DNA of 64,000 nucleotides, taken from Acidiphilium sp. GTDB lineage: Bacteria; Pseudomonadota; Alphaproteobacteria; Acetobacterales; Acetobacteraceae. A program made the translations under genes and the position numbers. The notes under the pieces were generated by a model. That model worked only from the letters and a program-made list of their open reading frames with translations. It made no database searches and was not told the origin of the DNA. This document shows positions 9,025-18,569 of this stretch, in pieces. Within the stretch, counting starts at the first letter, position 1, and each line of letters begins with the position of its first letter. Location: assembly GCA_028688905.1 (NCBI GenBank), contig JAQTXH010000001.1:1159770-1223769 (forward strand), written 5' to 3'.

Positions 9025-10067
9025 GTAACACCGTGGTGAGTGCCGACGAATTGCTTGAAAAACGCGGCGTTAGTGGCACATTTGACGCCTTTGTCACCGG
9101 GGCCTGCTTTGATCGCGCCGGGACGCATTTCGCTGCCAGCCTGGGCGATGGCAGGGTGGTGGTGCGTGACATTGCCGCCGCTGCCTGGAACGAACATTCC
9201 ATGCACGATGGTGCGATCCTCTCGATGGCTCCCGATAGCGATGCGACCGGCGTGCTCACCGGCGGCGATGACGGCCATCTTCGCCGGATCGACACCGCGA
9301 CCGGGGCCACGTCGTCCATCGCCACTTATGGGATGAAATGGGTCGAACACGTCGCGAGCTTTGCCGACCGGAAAGCCCCGATCCGCGCCGCCGCCGTGGG
9401 GCGCAATGTTCTGCTGCTCGACGGCAAGGGTGGTCTGATCCGAACCTTGACGCATCCATCCACGGTCTCCGGCATTGCCTTCGATGCCAAGGGGCGGCGC
9501 ATTGCGGCCTCGCACTACAACGGCGCATCGCTGTGGTTCGTCCGTTCGGAAAATGCCAAGCCGCAGGTGCTGGAGTGGAAGGGAAGTCACATCGGCGTCG
9601 CACTACACCCCGGGTTGGACGCGATTGTTACCGCAATGCAGGAGAATGCTCTGCACGGCTGGAAACTCCCCGATGGCGCGCATATGCGCATGAGCGGCTA
9701 TCCCGCCAAGCCCGAATCGCTCGGCTTTACCCGTTCGGGCCGATGGCTGGCGAGCGCCGGAGCCGAGGCGGTCATTCTATGGCCGTTTTTTGGCGGTGGC
9801 CCGATGGGCAAGGAACCGCTCGAACTCGGGGCCGGTGAAACCATCGTCAAGCGCATCGCCTGCCACCCGCAGACTGAAGTGGTGGCCGCCGGCTATGCCG
9901 ATGGCAGCGTCGTCGTCGTCGACATTGCCCGCGAGCGCGTGCTGCCGATCGCCGCCGCCGGCCGTGGCGCGATCTCGGCCCTGGCTTGGAGTCCCGATGG
10001 GGCGTTGTTAGGGTTCGGCAGCGAAACTGGATTTCTGGCGCTCGTCGATTTTTCAAGGAACACATGA
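9021..10067 (+). CDS. WD40-repeat protein coupled to CobW
   Basis: 348 residues built from repeating units of about 40 that end in hydrophobic-Asp patterns such as GRVVVRDIA, GHLRRIDTATG, GASLWFVRS, AVILWPFFG, GSVVVVDIA and GFLALVDFS, consistent with a seven-bladed beta-propeller. There is no signal peptide or membrane helix, so it should be cytosolic. The start ATG overlaps the cobW stop (ATGA). I recall this CobW-WD40 pairing from other alphaproteobacteria, where it is taken to be part of a metal-homeostasis unit, but the propeller's function is not established. A binding scaffold for the CobW client is an inference. Confidence 0.82.
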   Translation: MSNTVVSADELLEKRGVSGTFDAFVTGACFDRAGTHFAASLGDGRVVVRDIAAAAWNEHSMHDGAILSMAPDSDATGVLTGGDDGHLRRIDTATGATSSIATYGMKWVEHVASFADRKAPIRAAAVGRNVLLLDGKGGLIRTLTHPSTVSGIAFDAKGRRIAASHYNGASLWFVRSENAKPQVLEWKGSHIGVALHPGLDAIVTAMQENALHGWKLPDGAHMRMSGYPAKPESLGFTRSGRWLASAGAEAVILWPFFGGGPMGKEPLELGAGETIVKRIACHPQTEVVAAGYADGSVVVVDIARERVLPIAAAGRGAISALAWSPDGALLGFGSETGFLALVDFSRNT

Positions 10068-10068
10068 G

Positions 10069-10905
10069 ATGATCCCGATTGGAACAATCGGCTCGCACGG
10101 TATGGCGATGCCGAAGCTTGGCCTCGGAACCTGGAAAATGCTGGGGGCCGAGTGCGAAGCGAGCGTTGCCCGCGCGATAACGCTCGGTTACCGCCATATC
10201 GACACCGCGGCCATGTACGACAACGAAGATGCGGTCGGAGCCGGAATCGCGGCCAGCGGTTTGCCGCGCGGCGACATTTTTCTGACCACCAAGGTCTGGC
10301 ATGAAAACCTCGCTCCGGACGCCATGCGCCGTTCGATCGAGACCAGCCTCGGCAAGCTGAAGACCGGCTATGTCGATCTGTTCCTGATCCACTGGCCATC
10401 GCCCTCGATGAATTTGAAGGCCGCACTGGAGACGATGGCCAATCTGAAAGCCGAGGGGCTGATCCGCAACGCCGGGGTCGCCAATTTCACCGTGCCGCTG
10501 CTGCGTCAGGCGGTCGAGACCATTGGCGCTGATATTGCCTGCAACCAGATCGAATACCATCTGCTGCTCGACCAATCGCTGGTGCTCGACTATGCACGGA
10601 GCCAAGGCATCGCTATCATCGCCTATTGCCCGTTAGCCCAGGGACGTCTTGCCGATTATTCCGACCTCGCCGGTATCGCCGCCAAACATGGGGTGACCAC
10701 CGCACAGGTCGCGCTGAAATATCTGCTCGATCAGGAGGGCGTCGCCGCGATCCCGAAGGCAGCGCGCGAGGAAAGCCAACGGGCCAATCTCGCCGCCCTC
10801 GCCATCCCGCTCGACGATGAAGACCGCGCAGTCATTGCCGCACTGCCAAAGAACCACCGCTTCATCAATCCCAGTTTTGCTCCTGAATGGGATCGGGCAG
10901 CGTAG
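10069..10905 (+). CDS. Aldo/keto reductase (2,5-diketo-D-gluconate reductase type)
   Basis: NADPH-dependent (beta/alpha)8 reductase of 278 residues. The catalytic tetrad is readable: Asp45 and Tyr50 in HIDTAAMYDNE, Lys75 in LTTKVWHE and His108 in FLIHWPSPS. The C-terminal IPKAAREESQRANLAAL region holds the cofactor phosphate-binding residues. The length and the MPKLGLGTWKM start match the AKR5-like group acting on keto sugars and small aldehydes; the substrate is undetermined. The ATG lies one base after the WD40 stop, so it is last in the phaC-to-AKR run. It abuts convergent proB with no spacer between the two stop codons. Confidence 0.92.
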   Translation: MIPIGTIGSHGMAMPKLGLGTWKMLGAECEASVARAITLGYRHIDTAAMYDNEDAVGAGIAASGLPRGDIFLTTKVWHENLAPDAMRRSIETSLGKLKTGYVDLFLIHWPSPSMNLKAALETMANLKAEGLIRNAGVANFTVPLLRQAVETIGADIACNQIEYHLLLDQSLVLDYARSQGIAIIAYCPLAQGRLADYSDLAGIAAKHGVTTAQVALKYLLDQEGVAAIPKAAREESQRANLAALAIPLDDEDRAVIAALPKNHRFINPSFAPEWDRAA

Positions 10906-13049
<2,144 letters not shown>

Positions 13050-13057
13050 TCACATAC

Positions 13058-13083
13058 GAAAAAGGCCGGCGCGAGCCGGCCTT
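13058..13083 (-). terminator. Rho-independent terminator after rpmA
   Basis: Read on the minus strand: a perfect 9-bp stem (AAGGCCGGC with GCCGGCCTT), four-base loop, then a run of five T. It lies 24 bases beyond the rpmA stop and 15 bases before the obgE start, so it separates ribosomal-protein transcripts from obgE-proB. Confidence 0.85.
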
Positions 13084-13106
13084 CCGCTACCCCAAATCAG
13101 ATCGGC

Positions 13107-13376
13107 TTATTCCGCCGCGATCGGCATCGGCTCGACCGACACCTGTACGCGCCCCTCGGCCCTGCGGGCAAATTTCACCCGGCCTGCGATCAGCGCGAAA
13201 ATCGTGTGATCGCGGCCCAGCCCGACATTGCTGCCCGGCTTCACCTTGGTGCCACGCTGGCGGATGATGATGTTGCCCGCAATCACCTGCTCATCGCCAA
13301 ATTTCTTGACGCCGAGACGCCGGCCTGCCGAGTCGCGGCCATTGCGTGACGAACCACCGGCTTTTTTATGTGCCAT
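13107..13376 (-). CDS. rpmA: 50S ribosomal protein L27
   Basis: 89 residues beginning [20 protein letters not shown], the near-invariant L27 N-terminus that reaches toward the peptidyl-transferase centre. It continues with [24 protein letters not shown]. No N-terminal cleavable extension is present. It follows rplU by 15 bases and is followed by a strong terminator. The C-terminus ([11 protein letters not shown]) is slightly extended, as in many alphaproteobacteria. Confidence 0.98.
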   Translation of the reverse strand: MAHKKAGGSSRNGRDSAGRRLGVKKFGDEQVIAGNIIIRQRGTKVKPGSNVGLGRDHTIFALIAGRVKFARRAEGRVQVSVEPMPIAAE

Positions 13377-13391
13377 CGAAAACTCCTCTTA

Positions 13392-13706
13392 TCAGGCCGC
13401 GTTGATGCCGGAAACCCGCAGCACAGTCACCTGCTGGCGATGTCCGTTCTTGCGGCGGCTGTTCTGCCGGCGGCGCTTTTTGAAAATAATCACCTTGGCG
13501 AGCCGATCCTGCGCAATCACCGTCGCGGTGACGCTCGCGCCCTCGATGATCGGCTTGCCCAACGTCACCCCGGCTTCGCCGCCCAGGGCAAGCACATCGG
13601 TGAACGTGATAGTGCTGCCGGCCTCGGCCTCCAGCTTTTCCACCTTCAACACGGCATCCGGCACGACACGATATTGTTTTCCGCCGGTGCGGATCACTGC
13701 GAACAT
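13392..13706 (-). CDS. rplU: 50S ribosomal protein L21
   Basis: 104 residues beginning [14 protein letters not shown], the canonical L21 start. It contains the [16 protein letters not shown] segment and the basic [21 protein letters not shown] region that contacts 23S rRNA. First gene of the rplU-rpmA unit, with a well-formed sigma70-type promoter at 13793-13820 and about 80 bases of leader. The leader contains a hairpin followed by a U-rich tract (13747-13782), which could serve autogenous control (inference). Confidence 0.98.
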   Translation of the reverse strand: MFAVIRTGGKQYRVVPDAVLKVEKLEAEAGSTITFTDVLALGGEAGVTLGKPIIEGASVTATVIAQDRLAKVIIFKKRRRQNSRRKNGHRQQVTVLRVSGINAA

Positions 13707-13792
13707 CGGTAAGGTCCAATTCTAGCTACAAGGCCACGCGGGCAAACAAAATAAAACCGCGCGAAACCTTGCGGAGTCGCGGCGATGACGGG

Positions 13793-13820
13793 GTTATAGC
13801 CAGCTACACTGAACTGTCAA
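13793..13820 (-). promoter_or_regulatory. Sigma70-type promoter of rplU-rpmA
   Basis: On the minus strand TTGACA (13815-13820) and TATAAC (13793-13798) are separated by 16 bases, a near-consensus housekeeping promoter. The predicted transcript start near 13786 leaves a leader of about 80 nucleotides to the rplU ATG at 13706. Confidence 0.8.
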
Positions 13821-13879
13821 TCTGAACGTCGGCAATCCCCCCGCAAAACCCGGAATCGCGCCCGCCTGCGCTGCACGCA

Positions 13880-14713
13880 TCAGCGGCAGCCGGCGGTAAT
13901 CAGATGCACGGTCCCTCGCAGCCGCGCCTTCGAGTCGGCATAGTCGGACAGGGTGGCGCGAAATTGGTCGTAAAGTTCGGCGCGAGTCGCCGCATCGGCG
14001 GCTTTTTCATCGAGCAGCGCGCCCGCCGGCCCCATCGTGGCGGCAACCTGAGCCTCATCGTCGAGCGAGCGGCCGAACAGCGTCACCGGTTCGGCATGCA
14101 CCGTAATTGCACTGAATCCTGCCTGCGTCAGGATATTTTCCACATAGGGAATATCGTCGAACGCCAGCGGGCCGGGCGCGTGCGGCTGCCGCGGCTTGGG
14201 GGCACCGAGACGCGCGGTGGCAAGGGCGAGCGGCACCGACCAGTGCGGATTATCCCCGATCGGTGCCCAGGCGATGCAAATCGCCCGCCCACCCGGCTTG
14301 AGCGCCCGGCGCAGATTGGTGAAGGCGGCGACCGGGTCTTCAAAAAACATGATGCCGAACCGCGAGGTCAGCAGATCGAATTGGCGATCGAAGCCGAAGA
14401 CGGCGGCGTCGCCTTCGATCAGGGTCACGTTGCGTTGGGCAGCGAGCCTGATCCGGGCCGCATTAAGCATCGGACGAGAGACGTCGATCGCGGTGACATG
14501 ACCGGTCTGCCCCACCGCATCGGCCAGCCGGGATGTCGTGGTGCCGGTACCGCAGCCGATTTCCAGAACCTGCTCGCCCGGGCGCGGGACCGCCCGCTCC
14601 AGCAGCAAATCCTCGATGCCAGCCAACCGCGCCTCCATCGCCCCTTGAATGCGGACCCATTTGGGGCCGGCCACTTCGTTCCAGTAGGCGATCTGCTTTG
14701 CGTTGTCGCTCAC
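13880..14713 (-). CDS. Class I SAM-dependent methyltransferase
   Basis: 277 residues with a clear Rossmann-type SAM site: VLEIGCGTGTTTSRLADAVG (motif I, about 45-64), VTAIDVSRPML (motif II acidic residue), LIEGDAAVFGFD and the post-I region RFGIMFFEDPVAAFTNLRRALKPGGRAICIAW. It resembles the UbiE/Methyltransf_25 group; the methyl acceptor cannot be named. The start overlaps the stop of the upstream ferritin-like gene by ATGA, a strong hint of coupled function. It is the last gene of the MBL-ferritin-like-methyltransferase run. The following 173 bases hold the divergently read rplU leader and promoter. Confidence 0.9.
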   Translation of the reverse strand: MSDNAKQIAYWNEVAGPKWVRIQGAMEARLAGIEDLLLERAVPRPGEQVLEIGCGTGTTTSRLADAVGQTGHVTAIDVSRPMLNAARIRLAAQRNVTLIEGDAAVFGFDRQFDLLTSRFGIMFFEDPVAAFTNLRRALKPGGRAICIAWAPIGDNPHWSVPLALATARLGAPKPRQPHAPGPLAFDDIPYVENILTQAGFSAITVHAEPVTLFGRSLDDEAQVAATMGPAGALLDEKAADAATRAELYDQFRATLSDYADSKARLRGTVHLITAGCR

Positions 14714-15678
14714 GCGGGCGGCACGGATTTGGGTGCGGATTTACCGCGCGGGATGAATTTCAGGGCAAGCCGCACCAACGTCGGCATGGTGACGGGGCGC
14801 AACAGGCGCCGATCGTAACCGGAAAACCGCCGGTCGTTTTCAGCAAGGCAGATGCGCATCAGGTCTGGCACCTTGATGTCCTCGGCACTCACCGCCTTGC
14901 TGCCGTTGACGGTAAAGTTGTTGTCCTGTGGTTTTGCCGGGGTTTTATCGCCGTCCATCCCGCGCGCCATCCCGATCCGTTCCCAGCCGAGGAACGCGTA
15001 AACCGCAGCGACCTGCAGTTCGAACCAGATCCGTTTGTGCAGTGGCATCGTTGCCCGGTGCCACGCCACCCAGTTGGCGAACAGCAGAATATGACGGCAC
15101 TCCTCCTGCATCACCGGCTCGAAGGTTTCGACCAGTTCAGCCGGGAAAAACCCCGAGCGCTTGGCCAGTTCAAACAGGCCGAAGGCAAAAAAACTATCGA
15201 TGCACTCGGAATATCCGGTCACCATGTACGCCCATTCGGGGTTTCGCGGCTCAAGGTACTCGGGTTCGGGTTCCAGCGGAATGTCGTAGGCCTCGACCAG
15301 TTTCGACAGCACTTCCTTATGGCGATTTTCTTCCCAGCCGTTCAGCGCAATGGTTTCACGCATCTGCGGATCGGCGATGGTCCGCGCGTAGGCCGCCATC
15401 CGCAGCCGGGCCTTGCCTTCGGTCTGCACCGCAATGTCCCAGATCGGCAGTGAGATGATCTTGGCGCGGGTCTCGGCGTCCAGCGCCGGCCATGTGATCA
15501 CCGAGGGTTTGTAAGGATTGAAGGTCGCGCGAAACATGTCGCAGACCGCGCGCTTATGGGCGTCGGACCCTGGTTTCAAAGGTCCCGGGTCGGCGCTGGT
15601 CCAATGCCGGGCCGCGTGGTCGGCGGCGGCAATCACGCCTGCGTCGAGCGTTGTTCCGTCCATTGTGGAAGCGTTCAT
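14710..15678 (-). CDS. Ferritin-like superfamily (putative di-iron) protein
   Basis: 322 residues, mostly helical. Two ExxH motifs, EENRHKEV in the first half and QEECRHILLF later, each preceded by a conserved Glu helix, match the four-helix ferritin-like di-iron architecture. Whether it is an oxygenase, hydroxylase or reductase is unknown. The ATG at 15678 (MNASTMDGTT) has an AGGACAGGG upstream. The frame stays open to 15822, but that extension only translates the 33-bp repeats and I exclude it. It overlaps the methyltransferase by four bases, which suggests an oxidation-plus-methylation pair acting on one metabolite (inference). The leader carries three tandem repeats. Confidence 0.8.
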   Translation of the reverse strand: MNASTMDGTTLDAGVIAAADHAARHWTSADPGPLKPGSDAHKRAVCDMFRATFNPYKPSVITWPALDAETRAKIISLPIWDIAVQTEGKARLRMAAYARTIADPQMRETIALNGWEENRHKEVLSKLVEAYDIPLEPEPEYLEPRNPEWAYMVTGYSECIDSFFAFGLFELAKRSGFFPAELVETFEPVMQEECRHILLFANWVAWHRATMPLHKRIWFELQVAAVYAFLGWERIGMARGMDGDKTPAKPQDNNFTVNGSKAVSAEDIKVPDLMRICLAENDRRFSGYDRRLLRPVTMPTLVRLALKFIPRGKSAPKSVPPA

Positions 15679-15704
15679 CACAGACCCTGTCCTTGTTCTT
15701 CGAC

Positions 15705-15803
15705 CATTATGCCGGTGTTCCCCGCATGGTTTTAAGCCATTATGCCGGTGTTCCCCGCATGGTTTTAAGCCATTATGCCGGTGTTCCCGGCATGGTTTTA
15801 AGC
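15705..15803. repeat. Three tandem 33-bp repeats in the leader of the ferritin-like gene
   Basis: Copies at 15705-15737, 15738-15770 and 15771-15803 are identical except one C-to-G change in the third. Each carries an ATGCCGG / CCG(C or G)CAT inverted repeat; in the third copy the 7-bp stem is perfect. On the minus strand each copy also contains a six-codon mini-frame, ATG through TAA (MRGTPA or MPGTPA). The array ends 26 bases before the ferritin-like start codon. Confidence 0.95.
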
Positions 15804-15818
15804 CTATGTGCGCGAGGT

Positions 15819-16802
15819 TCAAGCCTCAGTTCGCCCGCGCCGAAACATGCGGGTTTCACCGAAATCCAGTGTCACGAAACGGGTACTGTCGATGCCGGTT
15901 GCGTCGCACGCCGCCGCCAGATCGACCAATGGCGCGTCGATCGCCTCATCGGTCAGTTGAAACGTGCCAAAATGCATACCCACCGCGCACCCGGTGCTCA
16001 GCTCGCCGAACGCCCGAACGGCGTCCGCCGGGTTCATATGGACATTCCCCATGATCCAGCGCGGTTCATAGGCCCCGATCGGGAGCAGCGCGATGTCTGG
16101 CGCGCCCAGCCGCTCGCTGATCGTCCGGAAATAGCCAGTGTAGCCGGTGTCTCCAGCAAAATAGACCGACGCACCGCCGTGGCGAACGAAAAATCCGCCC
16201 CAAAGCGTCGTGTTGCGATCCCGCAGCGTGCGGGCGGCGAAATGCCGTGCCGGTGTCAGCACGATAGTGGCATCATCGATCCGGGTGCGCTGCCACCAAT
16301 CGAGTTCGATCACCGGATGCACGCCGTGCCGCGCCAGCCAGATCCGGTTGCCCAACGGGGCGATGATGGGGATGCGGCCAAAACGCGACTGTAGCGCTTG
16401 CAGGCTGGGCAGGTCGCAATGATCATAGTGATTGTGCGACAGCAGGATCGCGTCCGGTTTCGGGAGAGCGGCGATCGGCTGCCCCGGTGCGCGCACCCGT
16501 TTTGGGCCAGCCCAGCCCACCGGCGAGCAGCGGGCTGAAAACATCGGATCGGTCAGCAGCGTCAGCCCGTCCATGCGCAGCAGAAAGCTCGAATGCCCGA
16601 TGAAGGTCAGGGCCACATCGCCCGCAGCGACCGCTTCGCCTGGCGGCGCGTAGGCGGTATTTTCGACGTGGATGGGCCATTTTGCCCGCCCGCCCCGCTG
16701 TGTCATCCAGCGGAGGAGGGCAAAACGCCGGGAGTTGCGCCGGCTGCCCTCGGGATTGAAGAAGTGCGCGCCATCGCAATGATCGGAAGCAGGATAGCTC
16801 AA
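15819..16802 (-). CDS. Metallo-beta-lactamase-fold hydrolase (UlaG / NAPE-PLD-like)
   Basis: 327 residues with the MBL metal site HNHYDHCD (the HxHxDH variant), an upstream LTFIGHSSFLLRMDGLTLLTDPMF strand pattern, YFAGDTGYTGYF and a C-terminal MHFGTFQLTDEAIDAP. These are the landmarks of the N-acyl-phosphatidylethanolamine phospholipase D / UlaG-type branch of the superfamily (COG2220). There is no clear signal peptide. It diverges from the CoA transferase and is first in a minus-strand run leading into the ferritin-like and methyltransferase genes. Lipid or phosphodiester hydrolysis is plausible but unproven. Confidence 0.86.
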   Translation of the reverse strand: MSYPASDHCDGAHFFNPEGSRRNSRRFALLRWMTQRGGRAKWPIHVENTAYAPPGEAVAAGDVALTFIGHSSFLLRMDGLTLLTDPMFSARCSPVGWAGPKRVRAPGQPIAALPKPDAILLSHNHYDHCDLPSLQALQSRFGRIPIIAPLGNRIWLARHGVHPVIELDWWQRTRIDDATIVLTPARHFAARTLRDRNTTLWGGFFVRHGGASVYFAGDTGYTGYFRTISERLGAPDIALLPIGAYEPRWIMGNVHMNPADAVRAFGELSTGCAVGMHFGTFQLTDEAIDAPLVDLAAACDATGIDSTRFVTLDFGETRMFRRGRTEA

Positions 16803-16906
16803 GGTTCAGCCTCACGCCGCCGCATGGCTTTGCGCGTCCCCGATTCCATGTCAGTGCTGCTCCTTGTCGATCCAAACCGGCACCAGTAGAGCGGATCGTA
16901 GGCCAG

Positions 16907-16936
16907 TCGTCCATGCACGGCTCGTCCATGCACGGC
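16907..16936. repeat. Perfect tandem duplication of a 15-bp unit
   Basis: TCGTCCATGCACGGC occurs twice back to back (16907-16921 and 16922-16936) in the divergent region between the MBL gene and the CoA transferase, 22 bases upstream of the latter's start codon. It may be a slipped-strand duplication or a tandem binding site. Confidence 0.8.
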
Positions 16937-16958
16937 CAATGCGCGATGAGGAAACCGG

Positions 16959-18161
16959 ATGTCTGCACGAGCGCTCAGTGGCATCAAGATCGTCGACCTG
17001 ACCCGCGTTCTCGGCGGCCCGTATTGTACTATGATCCTGGCCGATCACGGTGCCGAGGTCATCAAGATCGAGCCGCCGCAGGGCGACGAGGTGCGCGACT
17101 GGGGGCCACCGTTTCTGACCCGTGACGATGGCACGCGCGATGCCAGTTATTTCCTCGGTGCCAACCGCAACAAGCGGGCGATGAGCCTGGACCTTGGCCG
17201 GGCCGAGGGTCGCGAGGTTCTGCTCCGCCTGCTCGCCGACGCCGATATTCTGGTGGAAAACTTCAAACCCGGCAGTCTGGAAAAATGGGGCATCGGATTC
17301 GCGATGTTGAGCGCGCGGTTTCCCACCCTGATCCACTGCCGCATCTCCGGTTTCGGGGCCAATGGCCCGCTCGGCGGCCTGCCGGGGTACGACGCCGTGG
17401 TGCAGGCGATGACGGGCCTGATGACCGTCAATGGCGATCCCGAGACCGGCCCGATCCGGATCGGCACGCCGATCGTCGATCTGGGTACCGGGCTGTACGC
17501 TGCCGTGGGGATTTTGATGGCATTGCATGAACGCACGCGTTCTGGCCTCGGCCAGTTCATCGACATGACGCTGCATGACACAGCACTCGCGCTGCTGCAT
17601 CCCATGGGTGCGAATTATCTGCTGTCCGGTAAACGCCCGGTCGCGACCGGCAATGCGCATCCGAACATCGCGCCGTACGAAACGTTCGCGACCGCGACCT
17701 GCGATATATTTATCGCCGCCGGCAACGACAGCCAGTTCCACCGGCTTTGCGCCCTGCTCGACCGCGGGGACATTGCCGACGAAGTGCGGTTTGCGACAAA
17801 TGCGGATCGGCTGACCAACCGCGTCGCGATGAAGGCAGCGCTGACCGAAGCGCTCGCGACCCATGATGGCGCGGCATTGGCGCTCCGCTTGATCCAAGCC
17901 GGCATTCCCGCCGGGGCCGTGCAACCCGTCGATACCGCACTGGAATCGCCGCACGCGCGCCACCGGGCCATGGTCGTGGATCTCGATGGCGTGAGAACTT
18001 TGGGCACGCCGATTAAATTTTCCCGCACCCCCGGCGGTCCGCAAACGCCGCCACCACGATTTGCGCAGGATCAGACTGCGATTTTGGCTGAATACGGTTT
18101 TTCTGCCGCCGAAATTGCGGCTCTGGAGTGCGATCAGATTATCCGGCGCAAGCGCAAATAG
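16959..18161 (+). CDS. Family III CoA transferase (CaiB/BaiF)
   Basis: Transfers CoA between carboxylic acids. The 400 residues begin with the family signature GIKIVDLTRVLGGPYCTMILADHGAEVIKIE, continue with NRNKRAMSLDL and ILVENFKPGSLEKWG, and contain PGYDAVVQAMTGLM, whose Asp is the covalent catalytic residue in the formyl-CoA transferase family. A GAGGAAACCGG precedes the ATG. No acyl-CoA dehydrogenase or hydratase is nearby, so the substrate is open (succinyl, mesaconyl, formyl/oxalyl or carnitine-type are all possible). Confidence 0.9.
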   Translation: MSARALSGIKIVDLTRVLGGPYCTMILADHGAEVIKIEPPQGDEVRDWGPPFLTRDDGTRDASYFLGANRNKRAMSLDLGRAEGREVLLRLLADADILVENFKPGSLEKWGIGFAMLSARFPTLIHCRISGFGANGPLGGLPGYDAVVQAMTGLMTVNGDPETGPIRIGTPIVDLGTGLYAAVGILMALHERTRSGLGQFIDMTLHDTALALLHPMGANYLLSGKRPVATGNAHPNIAPYETFATATCDIFIAAGNDSQFHRLCALLDRGDIADEVRFATNADRLTNRVAMKAALTEALATHDGAALALRLIQAGIPAGAVQPVDTALESPHARHRAMVVDLDGVRTLGTPIKFSRTPGGPQTPPPRFAQDQTAILAEYGFSAAEIAALECDQIIRRKRK

Positions 18162-18209
18162 CGCCCTATCCTTATTTTCGCGAGCCATTTCATCGCTTGA
18201 TGTGCGATC

Positions 18210-18512
18210 TCAGAGTGCTGCTTCAGCGCGGCGCACCGCGGCCAAAGGTGCCGCCGCGCGACCCACCACTCGCCCCCCGATTACGGCCAGCCAGTCGCCG
18301 TCCGCGGGAGGCAGCGGCAGGAGCTGGATCAACTTTTGTTCCCGATCCAACGCCACCGCGCGCAACATCCCGCGCTCGGTTTCCATCGGTCCTGCCAAAT
18401 GGATGACGCGGGCAATCGGGTTGCCCGCGTCATCCAGTCCCAACCATTCGCGGGCGCGCGTGCCCGCTGTTGTCATGATGCTGTCGCGGCCACGCACCCA
18501 GCGGAGCCGCAT
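18210..18512 (-). CDS. Small hypothetical protein
   Basis: A 100-residue frame of balanced composition, MRLRWVRGRDSI ... IARVIHLAGPMETERGMLRAVAL ... WLAVIGGRVVG, with an AGGGGG 9 bases before the ATG. It fills the space between the convergent CoA transferase and fusA. No domain is recognised and the alanine-rich C-terminus carries little information. It is plausible because nothing else occupies the stretch, but it could be a chance frame in GC-rich DNA. Confidence 0.4.
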   Translation of the reverse strand: MRLRWVRGRDSIMTTAGTRAREWLGLDDAGNPIARVIHLAGPMETERGMLRAVALDREQKLIQLLPLPPADGDWLAVIGGRVVGRAAAPLAAVRRAEAAL

Positions 18513-18569
18513 CCGGTCAGCCCCCTGCCCGATGGCAAAATGCCATTATGCGCTTTTCGCGCACTGCGA

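Noticed and set aside
15705-15803. Resemblance of GTGTTCCCCGC in the 33-bp units to type I-E CRISPR repeats
   Set aside because: The units are directly adjacent, with no variable spacers, only three copies and no cas genes; the inverted repeat also differs from the type I-E palindrome.
14710-15822. Longer ferritin-like protein starting at a TTG at 15822
   Set aside because: The extra 48 residues are a translation of the tandem repeats (GLKPCGEHRHN three times) and the ATG at 15678 has a better ribosome site.
18549-18563. Short TGCGC-GCGCA hairpin after the fusA stop as a terminator
   Set aside because: Only five base pairs and no T-run follows on the minus strand.
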